Source: Argonema antarcticum A004/B2 (GTDB lineage: Bacteria > Cyanobacteriota > Cyanobacteriia > Cyanobacteriales > Aerosakkonemataceae). From it: a stretch of 64,000 bases of DNA. The position numbers and the translations under genes are program-made. Numbering within the stretch: position 1 is the first letter of the stretch; every line of letters begins with the position of its first letter. Under the pieces are notes generated by a model that ran no database searches, had not been told where the DNA came from, and saw only the letters and a list, made by a program, of their open reading frames with translations. The stretch lies in NCBI RefSeq assembly GCF_023333585.1, contig NZ_JAIQZN010000008.1, positions 1 to 64,000 of the forward strand. The letters run 5' to 3'. Below, one piece after another: positions 27,760 through 37,221 of this stretch.

Positions 27760-28596
27760 ATGAATTTACTACTCACATTCTACACCCAATACCTAGAAAC
27801 GCAACTAAAAAGAGCCGAGTTTTTAATTTTATCTATGTTGGTTGTCATGTGACAACAGCATCGAAGCGTAAAATTAGAAGAATTGGCTGGTCAATTTCCC
27901 CAGAAAATTCTATTTGAAAGTCGGCGAAAGAAGCTGCAAAGATTTCTCTCGCTACCACACCTAACAGGAGAAAAAATTTGGTGGCCACTATTCAGTTATT
28001 GGTTGACCAATAATTTTGAACCAACCTCAGTATTATACATCGCGATTGACCGCACTCAATGGGGTTTAATTAATTTAATAGTCGTCAGTTTAATTTATGA
28101 AAAAAGAGCCATGACCATCTATTTTGTAGTTCTCCCTAAATTAGGTAATACAAATAGCTCAAAACAAATAGCAGTACTCTCTAAAGTATTGCCGTTATTA
28201 AAGAATTATCAAAAAGTGGTATTAGGGGATAGAGAATTTTGTTCTGTAGACCTAGCTGAATGGTTGAGAAGTCAAGCCGAGACCTATTTTTGCCTACGCT
28301 TACGACGAAATGAATATATTAAAATCGCCTCTCTGGGATGGGTACAATTAGAGGATTTAGGTGTAATTCCAGGGATTTCAATTTACTTTGGAGGCGTTAA
28401 ATTAACCGATCGCATTGGATGCGATCGCACTCCTGGGTTAAAAGAGCATATTTTGATTTTACTGCTGCCAAGAGCGATCGCACCCGACCCAAGGCCCGAT
28501 CGTCGGCGATCGAGCCGCTGGGTTTTCAGACTGAGCGTCCTGTTGTATAATCCACAATGCGGACACGCGGGGGGTGTAACTTGGGAGCAGCTATGA
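27760..28596 (+). pseudogene. IS4-like transposase remnant
   Basis: The frame starting at the ATG at 27760 (MNLLLTFYTQYLETQLKRAE) meets an in-frame TGA at 27850-27852, then continues as KLEELAGQFPQKILFESRR, DRTQWGLINL (DDE Asp), LPKLGNTNSSKQ and LGDREFCSVDLAEWL (second Asp). After about 28400 the similarity ends in HIP1-rich unrelated sequence, so the part expected to hold the catalytic Glu is lost. Non-functional; it separates the ligase from the psbB region. Confidence 0.8.
28523..28551 (+). promoter_or_regulatory. Putative sigma70-type promoter upstream of the gene at 28686
   Basis: TTTTCA (28523-28528), a 17-bp spacer and TATAAT (28546-28551). It lies about 135 bp before the GTG of the conserved gene that precedes psbB. 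Prediction by eye only. Confidence 0.5.
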
Positions 28597-28685
28597 GGAC
28601 GTCAAAACCACAAAAACTACCAAGGCGGCTCAATTGTTACCCAAACAGGTCATAATTTGACAAACACAGTTGCAAAAAGAAGCCT

Positions 28686-29021
28686 GTGAAATATTTTTTT
28701 CTTTCTGATGGATGGTCTTTTGGCAGAGTATGGGCGTCTGATGGCCTATGGAACGAAACGGCTTGGCGACGCCAACCGAGTATTGAGCGAATGAGTATTT
28801 GCCTAGTAGAAAACAATGAAAAGTTATGGCTCTATCGGGTGGAAGACGCTATCCTAACCGTAGAAGTTAAGCCACTAGCGACTGCCGAAGTAGGCCCAGC
28901 CGCCCAAGCGATCGGTCAAGTAGTTCTAAAGCGGCTCATCACAGCCGAACAAGTGCTGGAAAGAATGGCAGCGGGTCAGGCTATGTGCCAACTGAATAAT
29001 ATCGAAGCTATAGTTTTTTGA
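28686..29021 (+). CDS. Conserved cyanobacterial hypothetical protein upstream of psbB
   Basis: 111 residues from a GTG start: KYFFLSDGWSFGRVWASDGLWNE, RMSICLVENNEKLWLYRVEDAI, then IGQVVLKRLITAEQVLERM. The pattern is familiar from cyanobacterial genomes, but no function is assigned that I know of. It is soluble, with no membrane segment. Its position before psbB and a promoter candidate 135 bp upstream suggest separate transcription. Confidence 0.75.
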   Translation: MKYFFLSDGWSFGRVWASDGLWNETAWRRQPSIERMSICLVENNEKLWLYRVEDAILTVEVKPLATAEVGPAAQAIGQVVLKRLITAEQVLERMAAGQAMCQLNNIEAIVF

Positions 29022-29379
29022 CACTCGCCGGAATTGAATTCGGGCGATTCTTGGTTAATGGACGTACCTGAAAAAGAAAAGCGGGGGCTTTGGCCCGGCA
29101 GCGCCGTTCCCTGACATCCGCCAGCAACCTCGATCGTAAAGTGCAACAAGACAGTTGAACCGAATCGCTGGGATGAATTTGCCAGTTTAACCTGCTTGCA
29201 ATGGGCAGCGACAAGGTTTACACTTCTTTAAACGCTCTCATTTTCCTAAAGGCATTGTTAAACTGCTCAAGTGTCTTAAATATTGGACATTAAGCGGACA
29301 GCCTCAGGATTTAGAACCTTAAGAAACGGCATAAAAGTTCGCTGAATTATACATCACTTATCGAGGAGGATCGTAGTCA
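29022..29379 (+). promoter_or_regulatory. psbB: psbB upstream region (358 bp)
   Basis: Non-coding leader ending in the strong ribosome-binding site GAGGAGG just before ATG 29380. Several TTGxxx/TAxxxT-like boxes are present, none convincing by eye. Confidence 0.6.
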
Positions 29380-30912
29380 ATGGGACTACCCTGGTACCGA
29401 GTACACACAGTCGTTCTGAACGATCCGGGGCGATTGATTTCTGTACACCTAATGCACACTGCCCTCGTAGCAGGGTGGGCCGGTTCTATGGCCCTGTACG
29501 AACTAGCCATTTTTGACTCCAGCGATCCAGTCCTGAACCCCATGTGGCGTCAGGGGATGTTTGTGATGCCATTCATGGCACGCTTAGGCGTCACCCAATC
29601 CTGGGGTGGTTGGAGCATCACTGGCGAAGCGGCAAACAATCCCGGCGTCTGGAGCTTTGAAGGCGTTGCAGCCACTCACATTATCCTTGCCGGTCTGCTG
29701 TTCCTAGCAGCAGTTTGGCACTGGGTTTACTGGGATTTGGAACTCTTCAGAGACCCCCGCACTGGCGAACCAGCTCTCGACTTGCCAAAAATGTTTGGCA
29801 TTCATTTGTTCTTGTCCGGTCTTCTTTGCTTTGGCTTCGGTGCCTTTCACCTATCGGGACTTTTTGGCCCAGGTATGTGGGTCTCCGACCCTTACGGTTT
29901 AACTGGCCACCTCCAAGCCGTGGCCCCAGCGTGGGGGCCGGAAGGTTTTAACCCCTACAACCCAGGTGGCATTGTGGCTCACCACATTGCTGCGGGTGTT
30001 GTCGGTATTATTGCCGGTTTGTTCCATTTAACTGTTAGACCTCCAGAGCGGCTTTATAGAGGGCTGCGGATGGGGAACATCGAAACAGTACTTTCTAGCA
30101 GTATTGCCGCTGTATTCTTCGCTGCCTTCGTCGTCGCCGGTACTATGTGGTACGGCACTGCCGCCACGCCGATCGAACTGTTTGGCCCGACCCGCTACCA
30201 GTGGGATAAAGGCTACTTCAAACAAGAGATCCAAGCGCGGGTGCAAGCAAGTTTGGCAGAAGGTGCCAGCCTGTCAGAAGCTTACTCTGCTATTCCTGAA
30301 AAGCTGGCTTTCTATGACTACATTGGCAACAGCCCTGCCAAAGGCGGTCTGTTCCGCGTCGGTCCGATGAACAAGGGAGATGGCATTGCCCAAACATGGC
30401 TGGGCCATCCAGTATTCAAAGATGCTGAAGGGCGGGAATTGACAGTCCGTCGGATGCCCAACTTCTTTGAAACCTTCCCAGTGATCTTGACCGACAGCGA
30501 TGGGGTAATTCGTGCTGACATCCCATTCCGTCGCGCTGAATCTAAGTACAGCTTTGAGCAAGTTGGCCTCAGCGTAACCCTCTACGGTGGCGAATTGAAT
30601 GGTCAAACCTTTAATGACCCATCCAGGGTGAAGCAGTTTGCTCGTAAGGCCCAACTCGGTGAGCCGTTTGAGTTCGATCGGGAAACCCTCAACTCTGACG
30701 GGGTGTTCCGCACCAGTACCCGTGGTTGGTTTACCTTCGGACACGCTGTATTTGCACTACTGTTCTTCTTCGGTCACATCTGGCATGGGTCTCGTACCCT
30801 CTTCCGTGATGTGTTTGCAGGTGTAGATCCTGAACTTTCGGAAGAGCAAGTCGAATGGGGCTTCTTCCAGAAAGTGGGTGACAAGAGTACCCGCAGAACG
30901 GAACCTGTGTAA
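29380..30912 (+). CDS. psbB: Photosystem II CP47 chlorophyll-binding protein
   Basis: 510 residues, the normal length. It starts [18 protein letters not shown] and has the expected six membrane helices, His-rich chlorophyll-binding segments ([34 protein letters not shown]) and the long lumenal loop between helices V and VI. It is the inner antenna of photosystem II in the thylakoid membrane. Followed 160 bp later by psbT, the usual cyanobacterial neighbour. Confidence 0.99.
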   Translation: MGLPWYRVHTVVLNDPGRLISVHLMHTALVAGWAGSMALYELAIFDSSDPVLNPMWRQGMFVMPFMARLGVTQSWGGWSITGEAANNPGVWSFEGVAATHIILAGLLFLAAVWHWVYWDLELFRDPRTGEPALDLPKMFGIHLFLSGLLCFGFGAFHLSGLFGPGMWVSDPYGLTGHLQAVAPAWGPEGFNPYNPGGIVAHHIAAGVVGIIAGLFHLTVRPPERLYRGLRMGNIETVLSSSIAAVFFAAFVVAGTMWYGTAATPIELFGPTRYQWDKGYFKQEIQARVQASLAEGASLSEAYSAIPEKLAFYDYIGNSPAKGGLFRVGPMNKGDGIAQTWLGHPVFKDAEGRELTVRRMPNFFETFPVILTDSDGVIRADIPFRRAESKYSFEQVGLSVTLYGGELNGQTFNDPSRVKQFARKAQLGEPFEFDRETLNSDGVFRTSTRGWFTFGHAVFALLFFFGHIWHGSRTLFRDVFAGVDPELSEEQVEWGFFQKVGDKSTRRTEPV

Positions 30913-30959
30913 ACCAACTAAATGATTGGGGACTTGGAGAGTTCTGAGTTAAGAATTTT

Positions 30960-30992
30960 GAGTTTTGAGTTAAATTTTATAATTCAAAACTC
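30960..30992. repeat. AT-rich hairpin between psbB and psbT
   Basis: GAGTTTTGA and TCAAAACTC, a 9-bp perfect stem in a TTTTGAGT-rich repeat of the kind also seen at 16890-16911. Might attenuate transcription between psbB and psbT. Confidence 0.4.
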
Positions 30993-31072
30993 ATTCCTCA
31001 TTCCTCAAAACTATTTCTAGCCCCAATCCTTTGGTAGACTAATAAGCGACTGAATAGTCAGGAAGTTTTGAT

Positions 31073-31171
31073 ATGGAAAGCATTGCTTACATTTTGATTT
31101 TCACTCTGGCGGTGGGCGTCCTCTTCTTTGCGATCGCATTCCGCGAACCTCCTCGCATTGAGAAGAAGTAG
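31073..31171 (+). CDS. psbT: Photosystem II reaction-centre protein T
   Basis: A 32-residue single-span membrane protein, [20 protein letters not shown] followed by [12 protein letters not shown]. This is the standard PsbT sequence, located at the PSII dimer interface. It is too short for ordinary ORF cut-offs. A GGAAG-like RBS precedes it. Confidence 0.98.
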   Translation: MESIAYILIFTLAVGVLFFAIAFREPPRIEKK

Positions 31172-31234
31172 TCAGCCTCAAGCATCTTCCCAGCTCTAAA
31201 AGCAACTGTTTAACAACAGAAGCCGCTGCTACTC

Positions 31235-31261
31235 ATCTGGCGATATCGCCATCAGCCAGAT
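31235..31261 (+). terminator. Hairpin region after psbT
   Basis: ATCTGGC..GCCAGAT encloses the 14-bp palindrome TGGCGATATCGCCA; an outer CCAGCT/AGCTGG pair (about 31190 and 31273) is followed by CTTTCGCTTTTTT. Consistent with a psbT 3' terminator. Confidence 0.5.
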
Positions 31262-31347
31262 CTAAAGTAACAGCTGGCTTTCGCTTTTTTAACTTGCTGG
31301 AGCATCTGCCCTAGCATAACGGTCAACAAATTAAAGGAGTTGACAAA

Positions 31348-31905
31348 ATGCGCTGTCCTTTCTGCCACTACCCAGATAATCGCGTCCTTGAGTCCCGCTC
31401 CGCAGAAGCAGGACAAAGTATCCGGCGACGAAGAGAATGTTTGAGGTGCAAACGTCGCTTCACGACTTACGAGCAAATAGAATTTGTTCCCATTACCGCG
31501 ATTAAGCGGGACGGTCGCAAGGAATCTTTTGACCGTTCTAAATTGCTGCGCGGTATCGTTCGTGCTTGCCAAAAAACGGGTATTCCCCAAACCCAACTCG
31601 AAGCTCTCGTTGATGAGGTTGAATCAGAACTCCAGCAGCGAGAGGTGCGAGAGGTCACAAGCAGTGAAATTGGCGAGATGGTTCTCGGTAAACTCCAATT
31701 TCTCAGCGAAGTCGCTTATGTACGCTTTGCTTCTGTCTACCGCCAATTCCAAAGCATTAAAGATTTTGTGGATACTTTAAACCATTTAAGTACAAGCAGT
31801 TCAACGGCTTCTGTAGTCAACACACCCGATCTGGGTTCACGATCATCGCACTTATCTGAGGCTTTGTCACCAGAAGACTCTGTTTCTTTTGTGAGGTCTT
31901 TGTGA
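31348..31905 (+). CDS. nrdR: Transcriptional repressor NrdR
   Basis: 185 residues. N-terminal zinc ribbon ([20 protein letters not shown] with a second CxxC in CLRCKRRF), then an ATP-cone domain (about 48-138, [17 protein letters not shown]). It represses ribonucleotide reductase genes in response to dNTP/ATP. The C-terminal about 35 residues (Ser-rich) extend beyond the usual length. The psbB-psbT-nrdR-rpsA order is common in cyanobacteria. No NrdR box was found in this window. Confidence 0.97.
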   Translation: MRCPFCHYPDNRVLESRSAEAGQSIRRRRECLRCKRRFTTYEQIEFVPITAIKRDGRKESFDRSKLLRGIVRACQKTGIPQTQLEALVDEVESELQQREVREVTSSEIGEMVLGKLQFLSEVAYVRFASVYRQFQSIKDFVDTLNHLSTSSSTASVVNTPDLGSRSSHLSEALSPEDSVSFVRSL

Positions 31906-32250
31906 CATTTAGAACTTTGACTTGGAAATACCCTTGCCAAAATCGCTCCAGTATGCTAAAGAGATGTTAAGCGATCTATTAAGGTACAGGAATCCAAACG
32001 CGATCGCTTCCCTTGTTGGCGATCATCACAAAACCCGGCCAGCCGCTCCCAGCTAACAACACAAGTAGAAACTATATCCACAGGATGTACTTAAGTTAAA
32101 ATAATTAATCTAGACTCTCAATCGCCCAGCTGTCCAACGGCTGGCGATACGGTTTGCAGACTTGTAGGTGTAGGCTGCACATTACCAAAGTGCGTATACA
32201 TCAACAGGAGGAGCAACTTTTACAAACATAATTAGCAGGAAACGATTCGC
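31906..32250 (+). promoter_or_regulatory. rpsA: 345-bp leader of rpsA
   Basis: A long gap with no gene. CAGGAGGAGC at about 32204-32213 and AGGAAA at about 32236-32241, roughly 9 bases before the ATG at 32251, are the purine-rich sites near the start. S1 is often autoregulated through its leader, but no defined structure was recognised. Confidence 0.4.
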
Positions 32251-33405
32251 ATGGTCAATCTGAAAACAACAGCTACAGCAGAAATTGGTTTCACTCACGA
32301 AGATTTTGCCGCTTTACTCGATAAGTATGATTATCACTTTAATCCCGGTGATATTGTAGCTGGTACGGTATTCAGTATAGAGCCGAGGGGCGCTCTGATT
32401 GACATTGGTGCTAAAACAGCGGCATACATCCCAATTCAGGAAATGTCAATTAACCGGGTTGACGCTCCCGAAGAGGTGCTGCAATCAAACGAGACTCGTG
32501 AATTTTTCATCCTCACAGATGAAAATGAAGATGGACAACTGACGCTTTCCATCCGACGGATTGAGTATATGCGGGCTTGGGAGCGAGTCCGCCAGCTACA
32601 AGCAGAAGATGCTACAGTGCGATCGGGCGTATTTGCCACCAATCGCGGCGGCGCTTTAGTAAGAATTGAAGGCTTACGCGGCTTTATTCCCGGTTCTCAC
32701 ATCAGCACCCGCAAACCTAAAGAAGAATTAGTGGGAGAGGAACTACCCCTGAAGTTCCTGGAAGTAGACGAAGACCGCAACCGTTTGGTGCTGAGCCACC
32801 GACGAGCGCTGGTAGAACGCAAGATGAACCGACTAGAAGTCGGCGAAGTGGTAATTGGTTCGGTACGGGGAATCAAACCCTATGGTGCCTTCATCGATAT
32901 TGGAGGCGTCAGCGGTTTGCTGCACATTTCTGAGATTTCCCACGAGCATATCGATACACCCCATAGTGTGTTCAATGTCAATGATGAAATCAAGGTTATG
33001 ATCATTGACTTAGACGCTGAAAGAGGTCGAATTTCACTTTCAACCAAGCAGCTAGAACCCGATCCGGGTGACATGATCAGGAACCGCGATCGCGTCTACG
33101 ATATGGCCGAAGAAATGGCGGTTAAGTATCGCGAACAATTGAAAGCCAAACAGCAAGGTAACGCTCCGGCGCGGATGGAAATTCCAGTTGCCGAACCAGT
33201 TGCCGAATCAGCTGCTGAATCAGTTACCGAATCAGTGGCCCAACCAGTTGCCGAATCAGTGGCCCAACCAGTTGCCGAACCCATCGCTCAACCAGTTGCT
33301 GAACCAGTTGATGAACCAATCGCCGAACCAATCGCCGAACCAGTTGCCGAACCAGTTGCCGAACTAATCGATGAAGAAGAAATCGTACCCGCGACTGAAG
33401 AGTAA
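32251..33405 (+). CDS. rpsA: 30S ribosomal protein S1
   Basis: 384 residues with three S1/OB domains (about 31-105, 120-190 and 205-275: GDIVAGTVFSIEPRGALIDIG; AFIDIGGVSGLLHISEIS), the short three-domain S1 form found in cyanobacteria. It binds mRNA and aids translation initiation. The last about 75 residues are a degenerate PVAEPVAE-type tail encoded by near-repeated GAACCAGTTGCC units, of unknown use. Confidence 0.97.
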   Translation: MVNLKTTATAEIGFTHEDFAALLDKYDYHFNPGDIVAGTVFSIEPRGALIDIGAKTAAYIPIQEMSINRVDAPEEVLQSNETREFFILTDENEDGQLTLSIRRIEYMRAWERVRQLQAEDATVRSGVFATNRGGALVRIEGLRGFIPGSHISTRKPKEELVGEELPLKFLEVDEDRNRLVLSHRRALVERKMNRLEVGEVVIGSVRGIKPYGAFIDIGGVSGLLHISEISHEHIDTPHSVFNVNDEIKVMIIDLDAERGRISLSTKQLEPDPGDMIRNRDRVYDMAEEMAVKYREQLKAKQQGNAPARMEIPVAEPVAESAAESVTESVAQPVAESVAQPVAEPIAQPVAEPVDEPIAEPIAEPVAEPVAELIDEEEIVPATEE

Positions 33406-33424
33406 CTATTCACTTAGTTGATAG

Positions 33425-33452
33425 AAAAAAGAGGGATGCTCCCTCTTTTTTT
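33425..33452 (+). terminator. Rho-independent terminator of rpsA
   Basis: AAAAAAGAGGGA / TCCCTCTTTTTT, a 12-bp stem with a TGC loop and a U-rich tail, 20 bp after the rpsA stop. Confidence 0.92.
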
Positions 33453-33483
33453 GTTTGCGTGTAATTAAGAGGAGTTAAAACTT

Positions 33484-34221
33484 TTGGTAACTATCCGTTG
33501 TCGGGAAGTAACTTTCCCAAATATCCAGGCAGTAATTTTTGACAAAGATGGCACACTAGAGAATTCGGAAGAGTATTTGCGAAACCTGGGACAAAAAAGA
33601 GTCCGCACGATCGATGCCCAAATTCCAGGAGTAGGCGATCCCTTGTTGATGGCTTTTGGTATTGATGGGGATAAGCTAGATCCCACAGGGTTAATGGCTG
33701 TTGGCAGTCGCCGTGATTCGGAAATTGCTGCCGCCGCTTATATTGCCGAAACTGGACGCGGGTGGTTGGAGTCGTTAGCTCTAGCTCGTCGCGCCTTTGA
33801 AGAAGCCGACCAAGTATTGAAAAATGCTACTCCTTCCCCTCTATTTGTCGGCAGTCTGGAAGTATTGCAATTTCTATCAGCAGCAGGATTGAAATTGGGG
33901 ATTCTGTCAGCTGCTAACACATCACAAGTGCAGAAATTTGTCAAGCGTCATCAACTAAATGATTATATTCAGTTAGAAATGGGAGTGGATGAAGGGCCAA
34001 GCAAACCAGACCCGGCTTTATTTTGGCAAGCTTGTCAGAGATTGGGAGTAGAACCGAGTGCTACTTTGATGGTGGGAGATTCTGCTGGTGATATTGAGAT
34101 GGCGCGTCGTGCTGGTGCGGCTGGTTGTATTGGTATTTGCTGGGGAAAACCAGAGGCGGTGCATTTGGAAGCAGCAGATGTTGCGATCGGACAATTAGAC
34201 GAAATGCAAATTATCGCCTAA
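33484..34221 (+). CDS. HAD-superfamily phosphatase
   Basis: 245 residues from a TTG start at 33484, supported by GAGGAG about 10 bases upstream; no better ATG precedes the first motif. HAD motifs: I, VIFDKDGT; II, LGILSAAN; III, the Lys of GPSKPDPALF; IV, VGDSAGDIEMA. This is the phosphoglycolate-phosphatase-like subfamily with a helical cap. Substrate unknown. Confidence 0.9.
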   Translation: MVTIRCREVTFPNIQAVIFDKDGTLENSEEYLRNLGQKRVRTIDAQIPGVGDPLLMAFGIDGDKLDPTGLMAVGSRRDSEIAAAAYIAETGRGWLESLALARRAFEEADQVLKNATPSPLFVGSLEVLQFLSAAGLKLGILSAANTSQVQKFVKRHQLNDYIQLEMGVDEGPSKPDPALFWQACQRLGVEPSATLMVGDSAGDIEMARRAGAAGCIGICWGKPEAVHLEAADVAIGQLDEMQIIA

Positions 34222-34287
34222 TTTGAGATAAGTAGGTGGGCATAATTACTGGAGTTTAGACGAACAAAACTCAAAAGTCTGGAAAGT

Positions 34288-35637
34288 TTATTGAGAATAT
34301 TTAGCAAAATCAAGCGCTTCTGCTGCTGTAGAGATTCTGCCTTCGATGCGTGCGAGCTGAATGGCGGTGAGGAGTTGGCCGATCTGTGGGCTAGACGGTA
34401 TGTTAAGGGCTTCCATCAAGTCTTTGCCATTTACGAGAGGTGTGGGGTGGGCAACTTGGTCTGAGGGGGTAAGATAGCGATCGCACAACGTTGCAATTCC
34501 ATCCACTTTAGTCCCAGCAGCAACAGCTACCAATACTAATGCGGGGAAGACTACTCCAACTTCCCGAAACATAAAGTACTGTTCTCGTACAGACATGGAA
34601 GTCTTACGCAATTGAGGTAAAAATTTGAGGATTGCAGTCACAGCGCGAATTTCAGGAACGCTGTACTTCATCTCTTTGAGAAAATCTTCAACTGAGCAAT
34701 TTTCTACCCGAATGTCAGCGCGAGTGTAATTCAAGCTGACTTTTAACTCATCAATTCCCGAAAGCCAAGTTTCTGGAATTAGCAAACTGGCAAGTTTAGC
34801 GATCGCAATCCAAGTCCGTTTTGAGTCTGCCGCTAACCCCGGAACCGCAGAAGACAATTCTACCCCAAGTTGCGGCCAAGTTTGGGCCAGTATTGCGCTA
34901 GTGCGATCGATTTCCGCTACTAGGGCCAAATTTGCTGCTGTTACATCGTCGTGCAAAACCGATCGCAGTATACCATCTGACCAAGCGGCGTTTAACCAGG
35001 GAGTGCCTTGAGGACTGCTGAGGAGATAGCCTAATTCTACCCGCACTCGTTCTGCGGCGATTTGAGCGAGTAAAGGTGCTAATTGGCTAATAGTCGATCG
35101 AGTTTCCTCCTCAATAACAAAACCCAATTGACCAGCTTGACGATAAGCTCGTAATAGGCGCAAGGGGTCGTCTTCGAGATTTGCAGACGATACCATACGG
35201 ATGATGCCCTGCTGTAGGTCAGAAGTGCCTTGTAGGGGATCTATGAATTCGCCTGTACGGGGATTGTAGGCGATCGCATTCACAGTAAAATCCCGCCGAT
35301 GCAAATCTGTTTCCAAGCTATCGCCTTCCTGTTCGGCAAAATCAGCAGTTGCATTTTTGAATACCACTCTGGCAATCTTTCGTTGAGGATCGAGTACAAC
35401 AAACCCAGCTTTGTAGTGATATGCGATCGTACTAGCTGTCTCCACTGCACCAATTGGCACCACAAAATCCAAATCCAGATACTCCCGCCGTCTTAAGAGT
35501 AGAGCATCTCGCACCGCACCACCTACCATATAAGCAGGCACGGGCAGCAATTCCAAGTCAAACGGCCAACTTTCGGGAGATAAGATAGAATCTTTCTTAT
35601 TTTCTTCCTTCGCGTCCTTTGTGTCTTCGTGGTTCAT
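34288..35637 (-). CDS. cca: CCA-adding/tRNA nucleotidyltransferase-type enzyme
   Basis: 449 residues. The class II head domain is clear: YMVGGAVRDALLLRRREYLD with the DLDF catalytic Asp pair, LHRRDFTVNAIAY, then ANLEDDPLRLLRAYRQAGQ (nucleotide-recognising motif). Helical neck and body follow. In several cyanobacteria, CCA synthesis is split between separate CC- and A-adding enzymes, so this may be only one activity. Confidence 0.92.
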   Translation of the reverse strand: MNHEDTKDAKEENKKDSILSPESWPFDLELLPVPAYMVGGAVRDALLLRRREYLDLDFVVPIGAVETASTIAYHYKAGFVVLDPQRKIARVVFKNATADFAEQEGDSLETDLHRRDFTVNAIAYNPRTGEFIDPLQGTSDLQQGIIRMVSSANLEDDPLRLLRAYRQAGQLGFVIEEETRSTISQLAPLLAQIAAERVRVELGYLLSSPQGTPWLNAAWSDGILRSVLHDDVTAANLALVAEIDRTSAILAQTWPQLGVELSSAVPGLAADSKRTWIAIAKLASLLIPETWLSGIDELKVSLNYTRADIRVENCSVEDFLKEMKYSVPEIRAVTAILKFLPQLRKTSMSVREQYFMFREVGVVFPALVLVAVAAGTKVDGIATLCDRYLTPSDQVAHPTPLVNGKDLMEALNIPSSPQIGQLLTAIQLARIEGRISTAAEALDFAKYSQ

Positions 35638-35737
35638 TCAATTTTTTTACCAACTTGCAACAAAAATCAACCAAGCGACCAACAAATTGCTCTCTTCCCT
35701 AAGCTAGATTAACAGAAAAGCCTGTGGAGAAAAAGCT

Positions 35738-35986
35738 ATGTGTATTTGCATTAACTGCCATTATGTAGACCGCTGCACCACCTACAATGCGGTAGAAACT
35801 CAGCATCAGGTGCCTCACCTGACGGAAACGCCCGATTTTGAAGCTAACGAACCGAGCATTAACGTCAACATTCGTACCCGTGAAGATTATATTGAGATGG
35901 AGTGGGATGTTGTCGGCTGTAATAGCTTTAAGCAAGAGACGGGCAAGTGGGTGAGATTGCGTCCAGGTGAGTTGGTGCCAACTTGA
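35738..35986 (+). CDS. ycf34: Ycf34 family iron-sulfur protein
   Basis: 82 residues beginning MCICINCHYVDRCTTYNAVE. The conserved CxCxxC...C cysteines and the C-terminal EMEWDVVGCNSFKQETGKW are diagnostic of Ycf34, found in cyanobacteria and red algal plastids and linked to photosynthetic electron transport through an Fe-S cluster. Confidence 0.95.
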   Translation: MCICINCHYVDRCTTYNAVETQHQVPHLTETPDFEANEPSINVNIRTREDYIEMEWDVVGCNSFKQETGKWVRLRPGELVPT

Positions 35987-36007
35987 GAAAGGTGCCGACA
36001 AAATTGA

Positions 36008-36030
36008 GGGGCACGTTCTGAACGTGCCCC
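36008..36030. terminator. Perfect hairpin downstream of ycf34
   Basis: GGGGCACGTT / AACGTGCCCC, a 10-bp GC-rich stem with a CTG loop, 21 bp past the ycf34 stop; no U-tract follows. Confidence 0.5.
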
Positions 36031-36158
36031 AACAGGATTAAGCGGAAATTGTAAAAAACTTAACTGTAGATACACCTGCGATCGCAACCACTACTTTACA
36101 CACAAAAATAGTGCTTTAAACTAGCAAACTTGACTATAATTTTAAATTACCTGGTTAG

Positions 36159-36291
36159 ATCGTGTCCTTAAACATCGTTCATCTAAAAAATGCGTGTTCT
36201 TATTCTTATCTGTGTTCATCTGTGTTCATCTGTCTTCATCTGTGGTAAAAATTTAACCAACGATGACAACAGACAATTTGACGATATCACT
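36159..36291. repeat. Dispersed repeat family, copy C
   Basis: ATCGTGTCCTTAAACATCG start, ATCTGTGTTC x2-3 decamer core, ending ACAGACAATTTGACGATATC. The most complete copy without an insertion, upstream of tsaB. Confidence 0.88.
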
Positions 36292-36341
36292 CATAACCTA
36301 AAAGAATTAAGTAATAATTAGGAGATAAAAACTATTATTTG

Positions 36342-37016
36342 ATGGGTAAACTGATGCCAAACTTGTTAGATCCGGGGAAATATGGCCTTGCTCTACACAC
36401 TACCACCCCAGAATTAGGTATAGCCCTCAGTAATTTTACAAATGACTCCCGCTGCCAAACCTGGGACTTGGGGCACGATATATCGACCCATTTGCACCAG
36501 TACTTAGCCGAGTTTATCAAGCCTCAGACTTGGGCGGACTTGGCGTTTATTGCCGTAGCCAAAGGCCCTGGCGGCTTCACGGGTACTCGCATCGGTGTCG
36601 TAACTGCCCGTACCCTAGCCCAACAGCTGGATATTCCCTTGTTTGCTGTATCCACATTAGCAGCGGTTTGTCAAGAGGAGTTGGCAAAAAATTCTGGAGA
36701 GGCGATCGCAATTCAATTACCTGCCCATCGCGGCGAAATATTCGTCGCTATCTATGAAGTATCGCCAACTGGTTCCGGTTTAACCCAGCTATTGCCAGAC
36801 ACAGTAATAAAACCGGAAAAATGGCAACAAACTCTGGAAAATTGGCCTAATTCCTATCATTTAATCCAAGCATCAGATAAATTGGGTGCATCAGTTTCCA
36901 GCGTGTTAGAACTCGCCTATTTGGACTGGCAAAATGGATTGCGCCCCCATTGGTCAGAAGCGCTACCTTTTTACGGTCAACACCCAATAGAGGACAAAAA
37001 TGTTGCAGCCCTTTAG
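36342..37016 (+). CDS. tsaB: tRNA threonylcarbamoyladenosine biosynthesis protein TsaB
   Basis: About 224 residues. ASKHA-fold protein with LALHTTTPELGIAL, IAVAKGPGGFTGTRIGVVTARTLAQ, then STLAAVCQEE, as in TsaB. It is the partner of TsaD for the t6A37 modification of ANN-decoding tRNAs. The start may be the ATG at 36342 or a TTG one codon earlier. Confidence 0.94.
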   Translation: MGKLMPNLLDPGKYGLALHTTTPELGIALSNFTNDSRCQTWDLGHDISTHLHQYLAEFIKPQTWADLAFIAVAKGPGGFTGTRIGVVTARTLAQQLDIPLFAVSTLAAVCQEELAKNSGEAIAIQLPAHRGEIFVAIYEVSPTGSGLTQLLPDTVIKPEKWQQTLENWPNSYHLIQASDKLGASVSSVLELAYLDWQNGLRPHWSEALPFYGQHPIEDKNVAAL

Positions 37017-37172
37017 AACACAGCCAATCTGGATAACACAAAGGGTAGGCTGACACTTCACCCATAAAATGGCAGTTAGGTGGAAGCATAAAATGGCAAA
37101 AAAATGCCTTTTTCATAAGATTTTAGCAGACTAAGTACGAAAGAACCGTTCCTAGCCCCCAATCTCTTCTTT

Positions 37173-37207
37173 ACTTTTGACTTTTGACTTTTGACTTTTG
37201 ACTTTTC
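37173..37207. repeat. STRR, ACTTTTG heptamer (about 5 copies)
   Basis: A 7-bp tandem array ending 15 bp before the ATG at 37222. Confidence 0.9.
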
Positions 37208-37221
37208 TTGCCCCTAGCTAT

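Noticed and set aside
30274-30744. 156-residue minus-strand ORF in psbB
   Set aside because: Antisense to the strongly conserved CP47 coding sequence.
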